NCBI RefSeq assembly: GCF_001855555.1
Contig: NZ_MKCT01000001.1
Span: forward strand, 1-64,000
DNA from: Chromobacterium sphagni
Lineage (GTDB): Bacteria > Pseudomonadota > Gammaproteobacteria > Burkholderiales > Chromobacteriaceae
Length of the DNA stretch: 64,000 bases
Direction: 5' to 3'
The notes beneath the pieces were generated by a model. The model made no database searches. It was not told the DNA's origin and was given only the letters and a program-made list of their open reading frames with translations. Within the stretch, counting starts at the first letter, position 1. Each line of letters opens with the position of its first letter. Position numbers and translations under genes: made by a program. Below are positions 38,772-47,618 of this stretch, in pieces.

Positions 38772-40982
38772 TTATTCGGCAACGGTCGCCGCCTGCGGCG
38801 CGGCGTTCTGCGCGCTCCGCTGGCTGCTATTGCAGCGGGCGATGGTTGAAATATCGAGGATCAGCGCCACCTGGCCGTCTCCCAGAATGGTGGCGCCCGA
38901 CAGGCCATCCACCTTGCGGTAATTGGTTTCCAGGTTCTTCACCACGAACTGCTGCTGGCCAATCAGATCGTCTACCAGCAAGGCCACCCGCGAGTCCGAC
39001 GCCTCGACGATCACCAGAATGCCCTCCTCGGCGGAAACCCTGGCGTCCGCCACCCCGAAATACTTGCCCAGCGTGACAATCGGCAGGTATTCGCCGCGGA
39101 TGTGCACCACCTCGCCACGGCCAGCCACGGTCTTGATTTCACGCGGCTCAGGCTGCAGCGACTCCAGGATGAAGCCCAGCGGCAGCACATAGATTTCCTT
39201 GCCCACCCGCACCGACATGCCGTCCATGATGGCCAGCGTCAGCGGCAGGCGGATGCTCATGGTGGTGCCGACATCGACCATCGAATCGATCTCGATCCGC
39301 CCGCCCATGTTCTGGATATTGCGCTTGACCACATCCATCCCCACCCCGCGGCCCGATACATCAGTGACCTCGGCCGCGGTGGAAAAACCGGCCTCAAAGA
39401 TCAGCCCCCAGACTTCCGAATCGGAAATGCCGTCGTTTATCGCCATGCCACGCTCGCGCGCCTTGGCCAGAATGCGCTCGCGGTTGAGCCCGGCGCCGTC
39501 GTCGCTGACTTCGATCACGATGCTGCCGCCCTGGTGGAAAGCACGCAGCGTCAGCCTGCCCGACGGCGCTTTGCCCTTGCCGCGGCGGATATCGGGGGAT
39601 TCGATGCCATGGTCCAGGCTGTTGCGCACCAGGTGGGTCAGGGGGTCGGACAGCTTCTCGATGAAGCCCTTGTCCAGCTCGGTATTCTCCCCCACCATCT
39701 TCAGATCCACCTGCTTGCCCAACTTGCTGGCCAGATCGCGCACCACGCGCGGGAAGCGGTTGAAAACAAAGGCGATCGGCGTCATCCGGATGGACATCAC
39801 CGCCTCCTGCAGCTCGCGGGAGTTGCGCTGCAAGGCGCTGATGCCGTTCAACAGCCGCTCGTGTTCGACAGGATCGAGCGCGCTGCCGGACTGCATCAGC
39901 ATCGACTGGGTGATCACCAGCTCGCCCACCAGGTTGAGCAGCAGGTCCACTTTTTCGATATTGACGCGGATCGAGTTCTCGCCGGCCGCCGCCGCGCCGG
40001 CCGCAGCGGGAGCCTTATCGGCCTTGTCCGCCAGGCGGGGGCTGGCGGCGACCGACGCAGGCTTGGCTGCCTGCTCGTCCGCGGCCTTGGGCACACCCGG
40101 CGCCTTGGCGTACAAGCCGAAGCCATCGCCTTCGATATCCTGTTCCGCCGCTTTGGCGGCCGCAGGATGCGACAATGGCTCGAACAGACCGAAACCGCCA
40201 TCCTCCTGCAAGGAGTCGGCGCCGGCGGCCGGGCGGCCCTGGCCGGGATTCACGCTGTCGCCAGGCAGGAAAAAACCGAAATCGCCGCTCTCTTCGCCGC
40301 CGTGATCGATGCTGATGCGAAACTGTTCTGGCGCCAGCATGAAGGCCAGCGACTCGGCCACCTCGCTGGCTTCCAGCCCGGAGGTGAATACCGCGACCCA
40401 GGGCAGTTCCTCGGCAGCGCCGCCTTCCTGAACCACGGTCAGATCGCCATGCTGCGCCAGCGAATCCAGCACCGGACGCACGTCTACGCCATCAGCCGGA
40501 GTAAATTCGAGGAACAACGTCCAGATCTTGTCCGGACCATGGTCTGGGAGGCCGTCCTCCGCCGACGGCGGCGGCGCGGCTGGCACTTCGCCACCACCGC
40601 TCTCGATGTCCACCAGCTGCTGCTTGACCTCCGCCACCTGCGCCGGGTCCACCTGCTCGCCGCCCTTGTGGGCGGTCAGCATGCCTTGCAGCACATCCTT
40701 GGATTGCAGGAAGGCGTCCACCATCGGCGCAGTCAGCGCCATACTGCCCTTGCGCACCCGGTCCAGCAGGTTTTCCAGCACATGGGTCAGATCGGCCATG
40801 TCGGAAAAACCGAAGGTGGCGGCGCCGCCCTTGATCGAGTGCGCAGCCCGAAAAACCGCGTGCAGGTCTTCCGACTCCGGGCTGGCGATATCCATCGCCA
40901 GCAACAGCGACTCCATGGTTGCCAGGTGCTCATCCGCTTCATCAAAAAAAACCTGATGAAACTGAGACATATCGATCGCCAC
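38772..40982 (-). CDS. cheA: Chemotaxis histidine kinase (system 1)
   Basis: A 736-residue CheA. The P1 phospho-acceptor is His48 in FRAAHSIKGGAATFG, the dimerisation and ATP-binding domains include LVRNSLDHGIE and VSDDGAGLNRERIL, with GRGVGMDVVKRNI, and the P5 CheW-like domain is C-terminal. A long variable region of about 200 residues between P1 and P3 carries the CheY/CheB-binding domain. I chose GTG 40982, with GGGGGA 5 nt upstream, to give the usual AIDMSQF N-terminus. It follows cheY by 28 bp. Confidence 0.96.
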   Translation of the reverse strand: MAIDMSQFHQVFFDEADEHLATMESLLLAMDIASPESEDLHAVFRAAHSIKGGAATFGFSDMADLTHVLENLLDRVRKGSMALTAPMVDAFLQSKDVLQGMLTAHKGGEQVDPAQVAEVKQQLVDIESGGGEVPAAPPPSAEDGLPDHGPDKIWTLFLEFTPADGVDVRPVLDSLAQHGDLTVVQEGGAAEELPWVAVFTSGLEASEVAESLAFMLAPEQFRISIDHGGEESGDFGFFLPGDSVNPGQGRPAAGADSLQEDGGFGLFEPLSHPAAAKAAEQDIEGDGFGLYAKAPGVPKAADEQAAKPASVAASPRLADKADKAPAAAGAAAAGENSIRVNIEKVDLLLNLVGELVITQSMLMQSGSALDPVEHERLLNGISALQRNSRELQEAVMSIRMTPIAFVFNRFPRVVRDLASKLGKQVDLKMVGENTELDKGFIEKLSDPLTHLVRNSLDHGIESPDIRRGKGKAPSGRLTLRAFHQGGSIVIEVSDDGAGLNRERILAKARERGMAINDGISDSEVWGLIFEAGFSTAAEVTDVSGRGVGMDVVKRNIQNMGGRIEIDSMVDVGTTMSIRLPLTLAIMDGMSVRVGKEIYVLPLGFILESLQPEPREIKTVAGRGEVVHIRGEYLPIVTLGKYFGVADARVSAEEGILVIVEASDSRVALLVDDLIGQQQFVVKNLETNYRKVDGLSGATILGDGQVALILDISTIARCNSSQRSAQNAAPQAATVAE

Positions 40983-41010
40983 AATCGTCCCCCCTCGTAG
41001 CGATGAAGCG

Positions 41011-41376
41011 TTAGCCGACCAAACGCTTGACGACATCCAGCAGCTTTTGGGGGTCGAAGGGCTTGACCAGCCAGCCCGAGGCTCCGGCCGCGCGGCCCAA
41101 CGCCTTCATCTGGTCGCTGGACTCGGTGGTCAACATCAGGATGGGGGTGGAAGTGTAGGCCGGCTGCTTGCGCAGCGAGCGGATCAAGGTCAAGCCATCC
41201 ATGCCCGGCATGTTCTGGTCAGTCAGCACCAGATCGAACTGCGCGCTCTGCGCCTTGCTCAGCCCGGCATTGCCGTCAACCGCCTCCGCCACCTCGTAAC
41301 CTGCGCTCTTGAGGGTAAAACTGACCATCTGACGAATCGATGCCGAATCGTCCACTGTGAGGATTCTCTTAGACAT
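41011..41376 (-). CDS. cheY: CheY-like response regulator (system 1)
   Basis: A 121-residue single-domain receiver. The acidic pocket is VDDSAS, the phospho-acceptor is Asp53 in LTDQNMPGMDG, and the conserved Lys is in WLVKPFDPQKL. As first gene of the minus-strand che cluster it is likely phosphorylated by the adjacent CheA. It is less like E. coli CheY than the second cheY at 46.4 kb, so it may act as a phosphate sink or a non-flagellar output. A candidate FliA promoter lies about 200 bp upstream. Confidence 0.93.
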   Translation of the reverse strand: MSKRILTVDDSASIRQMVSFTLKSAGYEVAEAVDGNAGLSKAQSAQFDLVLTDQNMPGMDGLTLIRSLRKQPAYTSTPILMLTTESSDQMKALGRAAGASGWLVKPFDPQKLLDVVKRLVG

Positions 41377-41977
41377 GGCATTTCCGCTATTTAGTGATTC
41401 CAGTTGATACAACCACTGCAACCTTTTCAGTCCTGCCCATTCGGGATGCCGACCGGCGCTCTAGCCTCGCGGCGCCCTTCCCCTAGGCTCAGCCTGGCAA
41501 CCGCCCGCGCCCGGTCGGACAGCAAGCGCATTCCCCACTGCGAAAACAGTTATTCCATTCGCAGATTAGACAATATCGGCATAAAACGAAGAATAATTAT
41601 CGACATCGGGTCAGACACGCCTCTCCGGCGCGCCTGACGGACCAAACTCGTCTCCCCGCCCGTCGCCATGGCAATACTGGGCCACGCGCCCCCGCGCCTC
41701 CATTACGTGATCAGCAATAATCGGTAGCGAATCAAGCTTATTCTGCGCAATGGCATTCACATAGCCGAAATGAGATGCGGGATATCCGCAGACACGCAAT
41801 CATTGGGAACCAGCAGACGGAATCGCCATAGACACATCCGGAAAAATGGGAAAGCGCCCAATTGGAAAAGGCGTTTCGAAAGAAGGGAAAAGCGAACCCG
41901 CCGCCACCCCGTTGCGGGAGCATCCCCGCACGCAGCGCAGTGCGGGGAAATCGCGTGCAGCGCAGGCCGGCAACCAT
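41377..41977. other. Regulatory intergenic region upstream of the cheYAW-mcp-RBD cluster
   Basis: About 600 bp with short open frames but no convincing gene. It includes a candidate sigma-28 promoter (41573-41599), an imperfect dyad at 41611-41637 and a 9-bp perfect hairpin TCCCCGCAC / GTGCGGGGA (41923-41948), 30 bp past the STAS gene stop and without a T run. Confidence 0.6.
41573..41599 (-). promoter_or_regulatory. Candidate FliA (sigma-28) promoter of the che cluster
   Basis: On the minus strand TAATTATT (41592-41599) and GCCGATAT (41573-41580) are separated by 11 bp, close to the TAAAGTTT-N11-GCCGATAA consensus: 7 of 8 in the -10 and 5 of 8 in the -35. Confidence 0.45.
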
Positions 41978-42292
41978 TCAGGCGGGTTGGAAGTTGAACT
42001 CTCTGAGAAGGCTGGCAACCGCGAAAATCTGCTTCACGTCCGGTCGGCAGTTGAGCAGCTCCAGAGGAATGTTTCTGGTGGCGCTGGCCCGTTCCCTAAG
42101 CAGCAGCAACATCCCCAGCGCGGAGCTGTCTATCCACGGAACCTCGGCGAAATCGATACGGATCGTCCTGATCTGATCGTTTTCCAGCAACCCCTGGCTG
42201 GCTTCTCGAAACTCCCTGTGCATATTGAAATCGAACTGTCCGATTAAAATCATCAGCCCGATGCTTCCCTCAACTTTGACTATCGGTCTCAT
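41978..42292 (-). CDS. STAS-domain protein (anti-sigma factor antagonist-like), copy 1
   Basis: A 104-residue single STAS domain. The conserved phospho-serine region reads WIDSSALGMLLLLRERA. Such proteins bind an anti-sigma kinase or act as switch elements controlled by phosphorylation. ATG 42292 aligns exactly with the second copy's start and gives the same length. No RsbW-type kinase or PP2C phosphatase gene lies in the window. It and the copy at 42683-42997 share the MxPIVxVEG start and the FDFN(M/L)H segment, so they arose by duplication. Confidence 0.88.
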   Translation of the reverse strand: MRPIVKVEGSIGLMILIGQFDFNMHREFREASQGLLENDQIRTIRIDFAEVPWIDSSALGMLLLLRERASATRNIPLELLNCRPDVKQIFAVASLLREFNFQPA

Positions 42293-42682
42293 CGCGGATC
42301 CCCGGCTTTCCTCGGGTTTGCCTTCCAATCGGCCGAGCGGGCACACAAGCCAAGCAAGCCAGACGCATGCGCCCCCCGCCCCCTTGCAGCAATAACGCAA
42401 GCAACCGGATCAGGCGCCAGCGGCGTGACGCCACATGCCCGGCCGGCCGCGCCACGCGCGTTTTTAGTTCCAGATACCCGTCATCCTTCAAGCTCTCGAC
42501 GCGACAAGCCGCTGCGCCCTTACCAAGCAAGGGTCTTTAGCAAGGAGAAACCATCCCGGCTGCCCCGCTTAATGGTCGCAATACGGCAACCGCGCACGAA
42601 ACCATGCCCATCACCGGTCAGCGACGACGGCCATCAAGCCGGCATGGATGCGCGGTGTCGGCACGGACCGGGGCACCCAGTC
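42293..42682. other. Intergenic gap between the two STAS genes
   Basis: About 390 bp with no supported gene. An 86-codon minus-strand open frame is present but has no ribosome site or recognisable pattern. A small CCCTT / AAGGG hairpin lies near 42525. Promoter signals were not clear. Confidence 0.55.
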
Positions 42683-42997
42683 TCAGGCGGTGGGCCGGAT
42701 AGTGAACATCTTGTTGAAGCAGGCAATTTCGAAGACCTGCATCACCGCCTCGCGGCAATTGATCAGGATCATCGACTTTTTCTGTCCTGCGGCGCGCTCC
42801 TTCAACAGCAGCAGCATGCCTAGCGCGGAGCTGTCCAGAAACGGGACCTGATCGAAATCGACATGAATCTCCTGCACCGACCCGTTGTCCAGCAATTCCT
42901 GACTGGCTTGACGGAAGTCTTTGTGCAGATTGAAATCAAACTGCCCAATCAGCCGCATGGTTCCGACACGCCCCTCTACACTCACAATCGGTTTCAT
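42683..42997 (-). CDS. STAS-domain protein (anti-sigma factor antagonist-like), copy 2
   Basis: A 104-residue STAS domain, paralogous to copy 1 and of identical length. The phospho-serine segment reads FLDSSALGMLLLLKERA. It begins 62 bp after the stop of the FleS-like kinase, so the two may be co-transcribed. A signalling role with that kinase is an inference from position only. Confidence 0.88.
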   Translation of the reverse strand: MKPIVSVEGRVGTMRLIGQFDFNLHKDFRQASQELLDNGSVQEIHVDFDQVPFLDSSALGMLLLLKERAAGQKKSMILINCREAVMQVFEIACFNKMFTIRPTA

Positions 42998-43059
42998 CAC
43001 TGATCCTCGGCTTTCCTTAGATTCGAGACAAATTGAATGGGCGCCGCCTGCACCGGGCA

Positions 43060-44226
43060 TTAATCCTGGCAAGCCGGGAGCTTCAATTCGAAGCAGGCCC
43101 CGCCCTCCGCCTTGTTGTAGCAACGTACATTGCCACCCAGCTCTTCCACCACCTTCTTAACGATCGCCAGCCCCAGGCCGGTGCCGCCCGGACGCAAGGT
43201 GAAAAACGGTTCGAAAATCTTGTCCGCCACCGCGACGTCCACCCCGGGACCGCCATCATCGACACGGAAAGCCACGCCATCCGGCTCCCGGACCACCTCC
43301 AGCCCGACCCTCGCTCCGGCGGGCGTGAACTGCAAGGCATTTTCCAGCAGATTGATCAATGCCCCTTGCAAGGCTTTGCGATCTATCAAGACCGTTATGG
43401 CAGAGTTTTCCGGCAGATTGCAATCAAAAAACACACCTTTGTCATGGCATTGCGGCGCCAATACCGAACAGACATCCTCCAGCAGCGCCACCACCTCCAC
43501 CTTCTCCAGCGAAGAAACCTGGCCACGCACATAACCCAGCATGTTCTGGATCAGGCCTTCCAACGCCCGCATCCGCGCCAGGCTCTTGTCGACGAAACGC
43601 GCGCGGTCCTCCGGACGAGGGATGTCCTGCTTCAAATTGGCGGTATACAGCATCGCGCTGGCCAGCGGCGTGCGCAGCTGGTGCGCCAGCGCCGCCGCCA
43701 TGCTCCCCATCGAAGCCAACTTTTGCTGCTGCGCCAGTTCTCCGGTCAGCTGGTGCAGCCTGGTCACATCGTGAATAAGCACAATCCTTCCGCCCGATGC
43801 CGGCAAATCCTGATATTGCAAGGTCAGTCGCCTAGTCGCGCCTTCCAGCGCCAAGGCATAGGTGTCGTCCTGCTCCGAACGCTGCAACCCGCTCAGGAAA
43901 TCCGACCAGCTTTCACCTATATAACAGCGGTTTAACAGCACCCCCGCCGCCAGGTTCTCCGCGATGACCCTCCCCTCCGGCGACAACTCCACCACCCCGG
44001 CCGGCAACACTTTAAGCAACAGTGCCAGCCGTTCAGCCAGAGCCGCGTTTTCGTCGCGTTGCTTTCGCAACTGATTGTTAGCCTCGTCCAATTGGGCATT
44101 CAAAACATTGACTTGAACCTCAAGTTGCCTATATGCATCAATGAGTTGACTGGATACCGCGTTGAACTGCTCAAATGCCGCCTCAAGCTGCTGCTGATCC
44201 TTCAGGCTTGAAACCATAGTCGTCAT
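43060..44226 (-). CDS. FleS/FlrB-like sensor histidine kinase
   Basis: A 388-residue soluble kinase without membrane segments. It opens with a coiled coil (about residues 8-70, with QLDEANNQLRKQRDENA), then a PAS-like domain (about 70-165), an H-box AHQLRTPLASAMLY, and an ATPase domain with LLENALQF, VDDGGPGV and GGTGLGLAIVKK. This layout and the H-box resemble FleS/FlrB kinases that control flagellar genes with a sigma-54 regulator, but no FleR-type partner is nearby. It is divergent from the cheV genes, with 168 bp between starts. Confidence 0.88.
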   Translation of the reverse strand: MTTMVSSLKDQQQLEAAFEQFNAVSSQLIDAYRQLEVQVNVLNAQLDEANNQLRKQRDENAALAERLALLLKVLPAGVVELSPEGRVIAENLAAGVLLNRCYIGESWSDFLSGLQRSEQDDTYALALEGATRRLTLQYQDLPASGGRIVLIHDVTRLHQLTGELAQQQKLASMGSMAAALAHQLRTPLASAMLYTANLKQDIPRPEDRARFVDKSLARMRALEGLIQNMLGYVRGQVSSLEKVEVVALLEDVCSVLAPQCHDKGVFFDCNLPENSAITVLIDRKALQGALINLLENALQFTPAGARVGLEVVREPDGVAFRVDDGGPGVDVAVADKIFEPFFTLRPGGTGLGLAIVKKVVEELGGNVRCYNKAEGGACFELKLPACQD

Positions 44227-44394
44227 CGCTTCACTGTCATTTGTAAAAACCCCTTAAACAGTATGATAATGATCCATCCACGGTGAGCCAACTTGCGTCC
44301 GACATGGCCGCGAGCAAAAAAAACCGGGAAAAACTCATATCTGGCGTATAAAGGGAAGTAGTACGCCATTCCAAAAGATGCTGCGGAGGTTTCT

Positions 44395-45348
44395 GTGTCA
44401 GAGCTTCTCAAAAAAATCGACGCCAGAACCAAACTGGCAGGCACCAACAAGCTGGAAATCCTGCTGTTCTCACTAGGGCATGATCAGCGTACCGGCCGCA
44501 AAGAAGTTTTTGGTATCAACGTGTTCAAGGTGCGTGAAGTCATGCGCACCCCCGAAATCACATCCGCTCCGGAAATGCCCTCTTCGGTCGAAGGCATGGT
44601 CAGCCTGCGCGGCTCCTTGGTGCCGGTGATCGACTTGGCCAAGTATGCCGGCATTGTGACCAGCAATCGCCCGGAAATCATGATCGTCACCGAATATAAC
44701 GCCCACACGCAAGGTTTCCTGGTTGAGGCTGTCGACACCATCCTGCGTCTGGACTGGTCTGCCATGCGCGTCCCGCCCGACATGATCACCAACCGAATGG
44801 CCGGCTTGGTGACAGCCGTCACCGAGCTGGACAACGGCACCCTGGTGATGATGATGGATGTGGAAAAGGTGCTGGCGGAAACCAGCATCGTCGAAGACGG
44901 GCATACCTTCATCAATATCGAACCGGTCAAGGAAGAACGCCGCATCTTCTTCGCCGACGACAGCGCCGTGGCACGCAAGCAGATCGAGCGCACGCTGGAG
45001 GCGATGAACATCAAGTACACCTCCGCCATCAACGGCATGCGCGGCTGGGAAGACCTGCAGAAGATGGCCCACCAGGCCGAGGCCGCCGGCCGCCAGCTGT
45101 GCGATGAGCTGCATCTGGTGCTGACCGACGTTGAAATGCCGGAGATGGACGGCTATATGCTGACCAAGATGATCAAGAGCGACCCGCGCTTTGCCGGCAT
45201 TCCGGTTCTCATGCACTCCTCACTCTCCGGCTCGTCCAACCAGAAGCTCGGAGAATCGGTCGGCGTCGACTCCTATGTTGCCAAGTTCGAACCTCAGAAA
45301 CTGGCCAGCAAGCTGCGCCAGATGCTGAAACTGGAACCGAGCAACTAA
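44395..45348 (+). CDS. cheV: CheV: CheW-receiver adaptor, copy 1
   Basis: A 317-residue protein with an N-terminal CheW-like domain (LLFSLG, FGINVFKVREV, SLRGSLVPVIDL) and a C-terminal receiver with FADDSAVARKQ and the phospho-acceptor Asp in VLTDVEMPEMDGYM. CheV couples receptors to CheA and tunes adaptation through phosphorylation. The start is GTG 44395 with GCGGAGG upstream. It is followed 41 bp later by a close paralogue. Confidence 0.95.
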   Translation: MSELLKKIDARTKLAGTNKLEILLFSLGHDQRTGRKEVFGINVFKVREVMRTPEITSAPEMPSSVEGMVSLRGSLVPVIDLAKYAGIVTSNRPEIMIVTEYNAHTQGFLVEAVDTILRLDWSAMRVPPDMITNRMAGLVTAVTELDNGTLVMMMDVEKVLAETSIVEDGHTFINIEPVKEERRIFFADDSAVARKQIERTLEAMNIKYTSAINGMRGWEDLQKMAHQAEAAGRQLCDELHLVLTDVEMPEMDGYMLTKMIKSDPRFAGIPVLMHSSLSGSSNQKLGESVGVDSYVAKFEPQKLASKLRQMLKLEPSN

Positions 45349-45389
45349 ATACAGTCTTCTTCAAGATTTTCAAGGGATAGGGATCAGAC

Positions 45390-46331
45390 ATGCCTAGCAC
45401 CGACGCCTCCTTGCTTGCCAGTGTTGACGCCAGGACCAAGCTTGCCGGCTCCAACAAGATGGAGATTCTGCTGTTCTCGCTGGGAACCCGTGAGACATTC
45501 GGCATCAACGTGTTCAAGGTGCGCGAAGTTTCGCAGACGCCGGCCATCACCAAGACTCCCAATATGCCGTTCGGCGTCGAAGGGGTGCTGTCGTTGCGCG
45601 GCAACATCATTCCGGTCATCTCGCTCGCCAAGTTCATCCGACACGAGAACAACGAAAGCAAGTTCGACACCATGATCGTCACCGAATTCAACAAGAGCAC
45701 CCAGGCCTTCCTGGTGGACTCGGTGGACCGCATCATTCGGGTGGACTGGGACAAGGTGCGCGCGCCGGAAAACATCATGGCGGCCGCCGGCGCCAATCAG
45801 AACTTGATCACCGCCATCACCGAACTGGAAAACGGCAAGCTGGTATCCATTCTCGATGTGGAACAGATCCTCGCCAGCGTAGTGGGCGAACCCCGCCTGC
45901 CGGACGTGCCCACCGCGCAGCTGGAAATCGACCAATACATCTTCTTTGTCGACGACTCGGTAGTCGCGCGCAAGGAGATCACCGGCGTATTGGAGAAAAT
46001 GGGCATCAAGTTCCAGCAGGCCACCAATGGCCGCGAAGCCTGGGACCGGTTGCAGGTGCTTGCCGGACGCAACTGGGGAGAAGGCGAATGCCTGCACGAC
46101 TATCTGAAGATCATTCTGGTCGATGCCGAAATGCCGGAAATGGACGGCTACGTGCTGACCAAGCTGATCAAATCCGACCAGCGTTTCAAGGGCATACCGG
46201 TGATCATGCACTCCTCGCTGTCGTCCAATGCCAACCGTGCAATGGGTTCCAGCGTGGGCGTGGATTCCTATGTGGCGAAGTTTGACCCGGGCGTGCTGGC
46301 AGAAACTTTGATTCCATTCCTGCAAAGGTAG
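45390..46331 (+). CDS. cheV: CheV: CheW-receiver adaptor, copy 2
   Basis: A 313-residue paralogue of the preceding CheV with the same order of domains. The CheW-like part has LLFSLGTRETFGINVFKVRE and SLRGNIIPVISLAKF; the receiver has FVDDSVVARKE and ILVDAEMPEMDGYV. The two copies are clearly homologous yet differ throughout, so the duplication is old and both are probably functional. The ribosome site AAGGGATAGGGA lies upstream. Confidence 0.95.
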   Translation: MPSTDASLLASVDARTKLAGSNKMEILLFSLGTRETFGINVFKVREVSQTPAITKTPNMPFGVEGVLSLRGNIIPVISLAKFIRHENNESKFDTMIVTEFNKSTQAFLVDSVDRIIRVDWDKVRAPENIMAAAGANQNLITAITELENGKLVSILDVEQILASVVGEPRLPDVPTAQLEIDQYIFFVDDSVVARKEITGVLEKMGIKFQQATNGREAWDRLQVLAGRNWGEGECLHDYLKIILVDAEMPEMDGYVLTKLIKSDQRFKGIPVIMHSSLSSNANRAMGSSVGVDSYVAKFDPGVLAETLIPFLQR

Positions 46332-46382
46332 TCGCTACAATGTGCGCCTTGATGGAACACAGATAATTCAGGATATACCTCG

Positions 46383-46778
46383 ATGTCAGACAAGAATATG
46401 AAATTTCTGGTCGTGGACGACTTCTCCACCATGCGAAGGATCGTCCGCAACCTGTTGAAAGAGTTGGGCTTCACCAACGTCGACGAGGCTGAAGACGGCC
46501 AGGTGGCGTTGCACAAGCTGAAGACCCAAAGCTTCGACTTCGTCGTTTCCGACTGGAACATGCCCAATATGACGGGTATTGAGCTACTCAAGGCAGTCCG
46601 GGCAGATCCCCAACTGAAGCATCTCCCGTTCATGATGATTACCGCCGAGGCCAAGAGAGAAAACATCATCGAGGCGGCGATGGCCGGTGCCAGTGGCTAC
46701 ATTGTGAAACCTTTCACCGCAGCCACCATGGAAGAGAAGATGAACAAAATCTTCCAGAATATGAACAAGCCAGCCTGA
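46383..46778 (+). CDS. cheY: Flagellar-motor response regulator (system 2)
   Basis: A 131-residue receiver very close to E. coli CheY in layout: [19 protein letters not shown], Asp57 in [12 protein letters not shown], and Lys in [11 protein letters not shown]. When phosphorylated by CheA it binds the flagellar switch. It precedes cheZ by 44 bp, the canonical cheY-cheZ pair, so this is probably the copy that drives motor reversal. Confidence 0.97.
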   Translation: MSDKNMKFLVVDDFSTMRRIVRNLLKELGFTNVDEAEDGQVALHKLKTQSFDFVVSDWNMPNMTGIELLKAVRADPQLKHLPFMMITAEAKRENIIEAAMAGASGYIVKPFTAATMEEKMNKIFQNMNKPA

Positions 46779-46822
46779 GCATCACACAAGACTGCCCGCA
46801 TTCGCATTGAGGAGGATTGAAA

Positions 46823-47572
46823 GTGCCGGACCCTATTTTGAATAATGGAGACTCGCCAGAGCTCGAAGCCCTGTTTGAAAGCGTCGCGCGCCAGCAGCAG
46901 CCGGAGCCGCCAGCAGTCGAATCGGCGGGCGAAGGCGCGGACTCCAAGATATTCTCAAGCGAAACCAATCCCTCCACGATGTATGAACACATCGGGCAGA
47001 TGACCCGCAAGATGCATGACGCCCTGCGCGACCTCGGCTATGACAAATCACTGGAAAGGGTAGCGGAAACCATTCCCGATGCCAAGGACCGATTGGCCTA
47101 TATCGCCACGCTGACGGAAAACTCGGCCGAGCGCGTGCTGAACGCCACAGACATCGCCAAACCGTTTCAGGACAATCTCGAACGCCAGGCCCAGGCGCTG
47201 AGCGAGCGCTGGGAAAAACTGTTCGCCAACCTGCTGAGCGTGGAAGAGTTCAAGAACCTGGCCAACGAGACCCGGCAGTACCTGAAGGACGTGCCGAACC
47301 AGACCCAGGCCACCAATACCCAGTTGCTTGAAATCGTGATGGCGCAAGACTTCCAGGACCTGACCGGCCAGGTGATCAAGAAGATGATGGGCATGGTCAA
47401 GATCCTGGAGACCGAACTGGTCAGCTTCCTGATCGAGTTCTCCCCAGATGAAAAGAAGGGCGAGCTCAACAGCAGCCTGCTGAACGGCCCGGTCATCAAT
47501 CCCGAAGGACGGACCGACGTGGTAGGCAGCCAACAGCAGGTCGACGACTTGCTGGAAAGCCTGGGCTTCTGA
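46823..47572 (+). CDS. cheZ: CheY-phosphate phosphatase
   Basis: A 249-residue helical protein with the catalytic segment MAQDFQDLTGQVIKKMM, where the Gln and Asp residues of the CheZ active site are conserved, and a C-terminal VDDLLESLGF helix that binds CheY. The start is GTG 46823 with GGAGGA 7 nt upstream; an in-frame TTG two codons earlier is less likely. CheZ presence marks a flagellar beta/gamma-type chemotaxis system. Confidence 0.96.
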   Translation: MPDPILNNGDSPELEALFESVARQQQPEPPAVESAGEGADSKIFSSETNPSTMYEHIGQMTRKMHDALRDLGYDKSLERVAETIPDAKDRLAYIATLTENSAERVLNATDIAKPFQDNLERQAQALSERWEKLFANLLSVEEFKNLANETRQYLKDVPNQTQATNTQLLEIVMAQDFQDLTGQVIKKMMGMVKILETELVSFLIEFSPDEKKGELNSSLLNGPVINPEGRTDVVGSQQQVDDLLESLGF

Positions 47573-47618
47573 GCAACGCAAGCAAAAGCAGACAACGCAC
47601 GACGCGTGGGGTGGAAAA

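Noticed and set aside
41404-41637. Plus-strand 77-codon frame upstream of cheY
   Set aside because: No ribosome site, no recognisable pattern, and it overlaps the candidate sigma-28 promoter.
42270-42530. Minus-strand 86-codon frame between the STAS genes
   Set aside because: No ribosome site or family pattern; partly overlaps the STAS copy 1 start in another frame.
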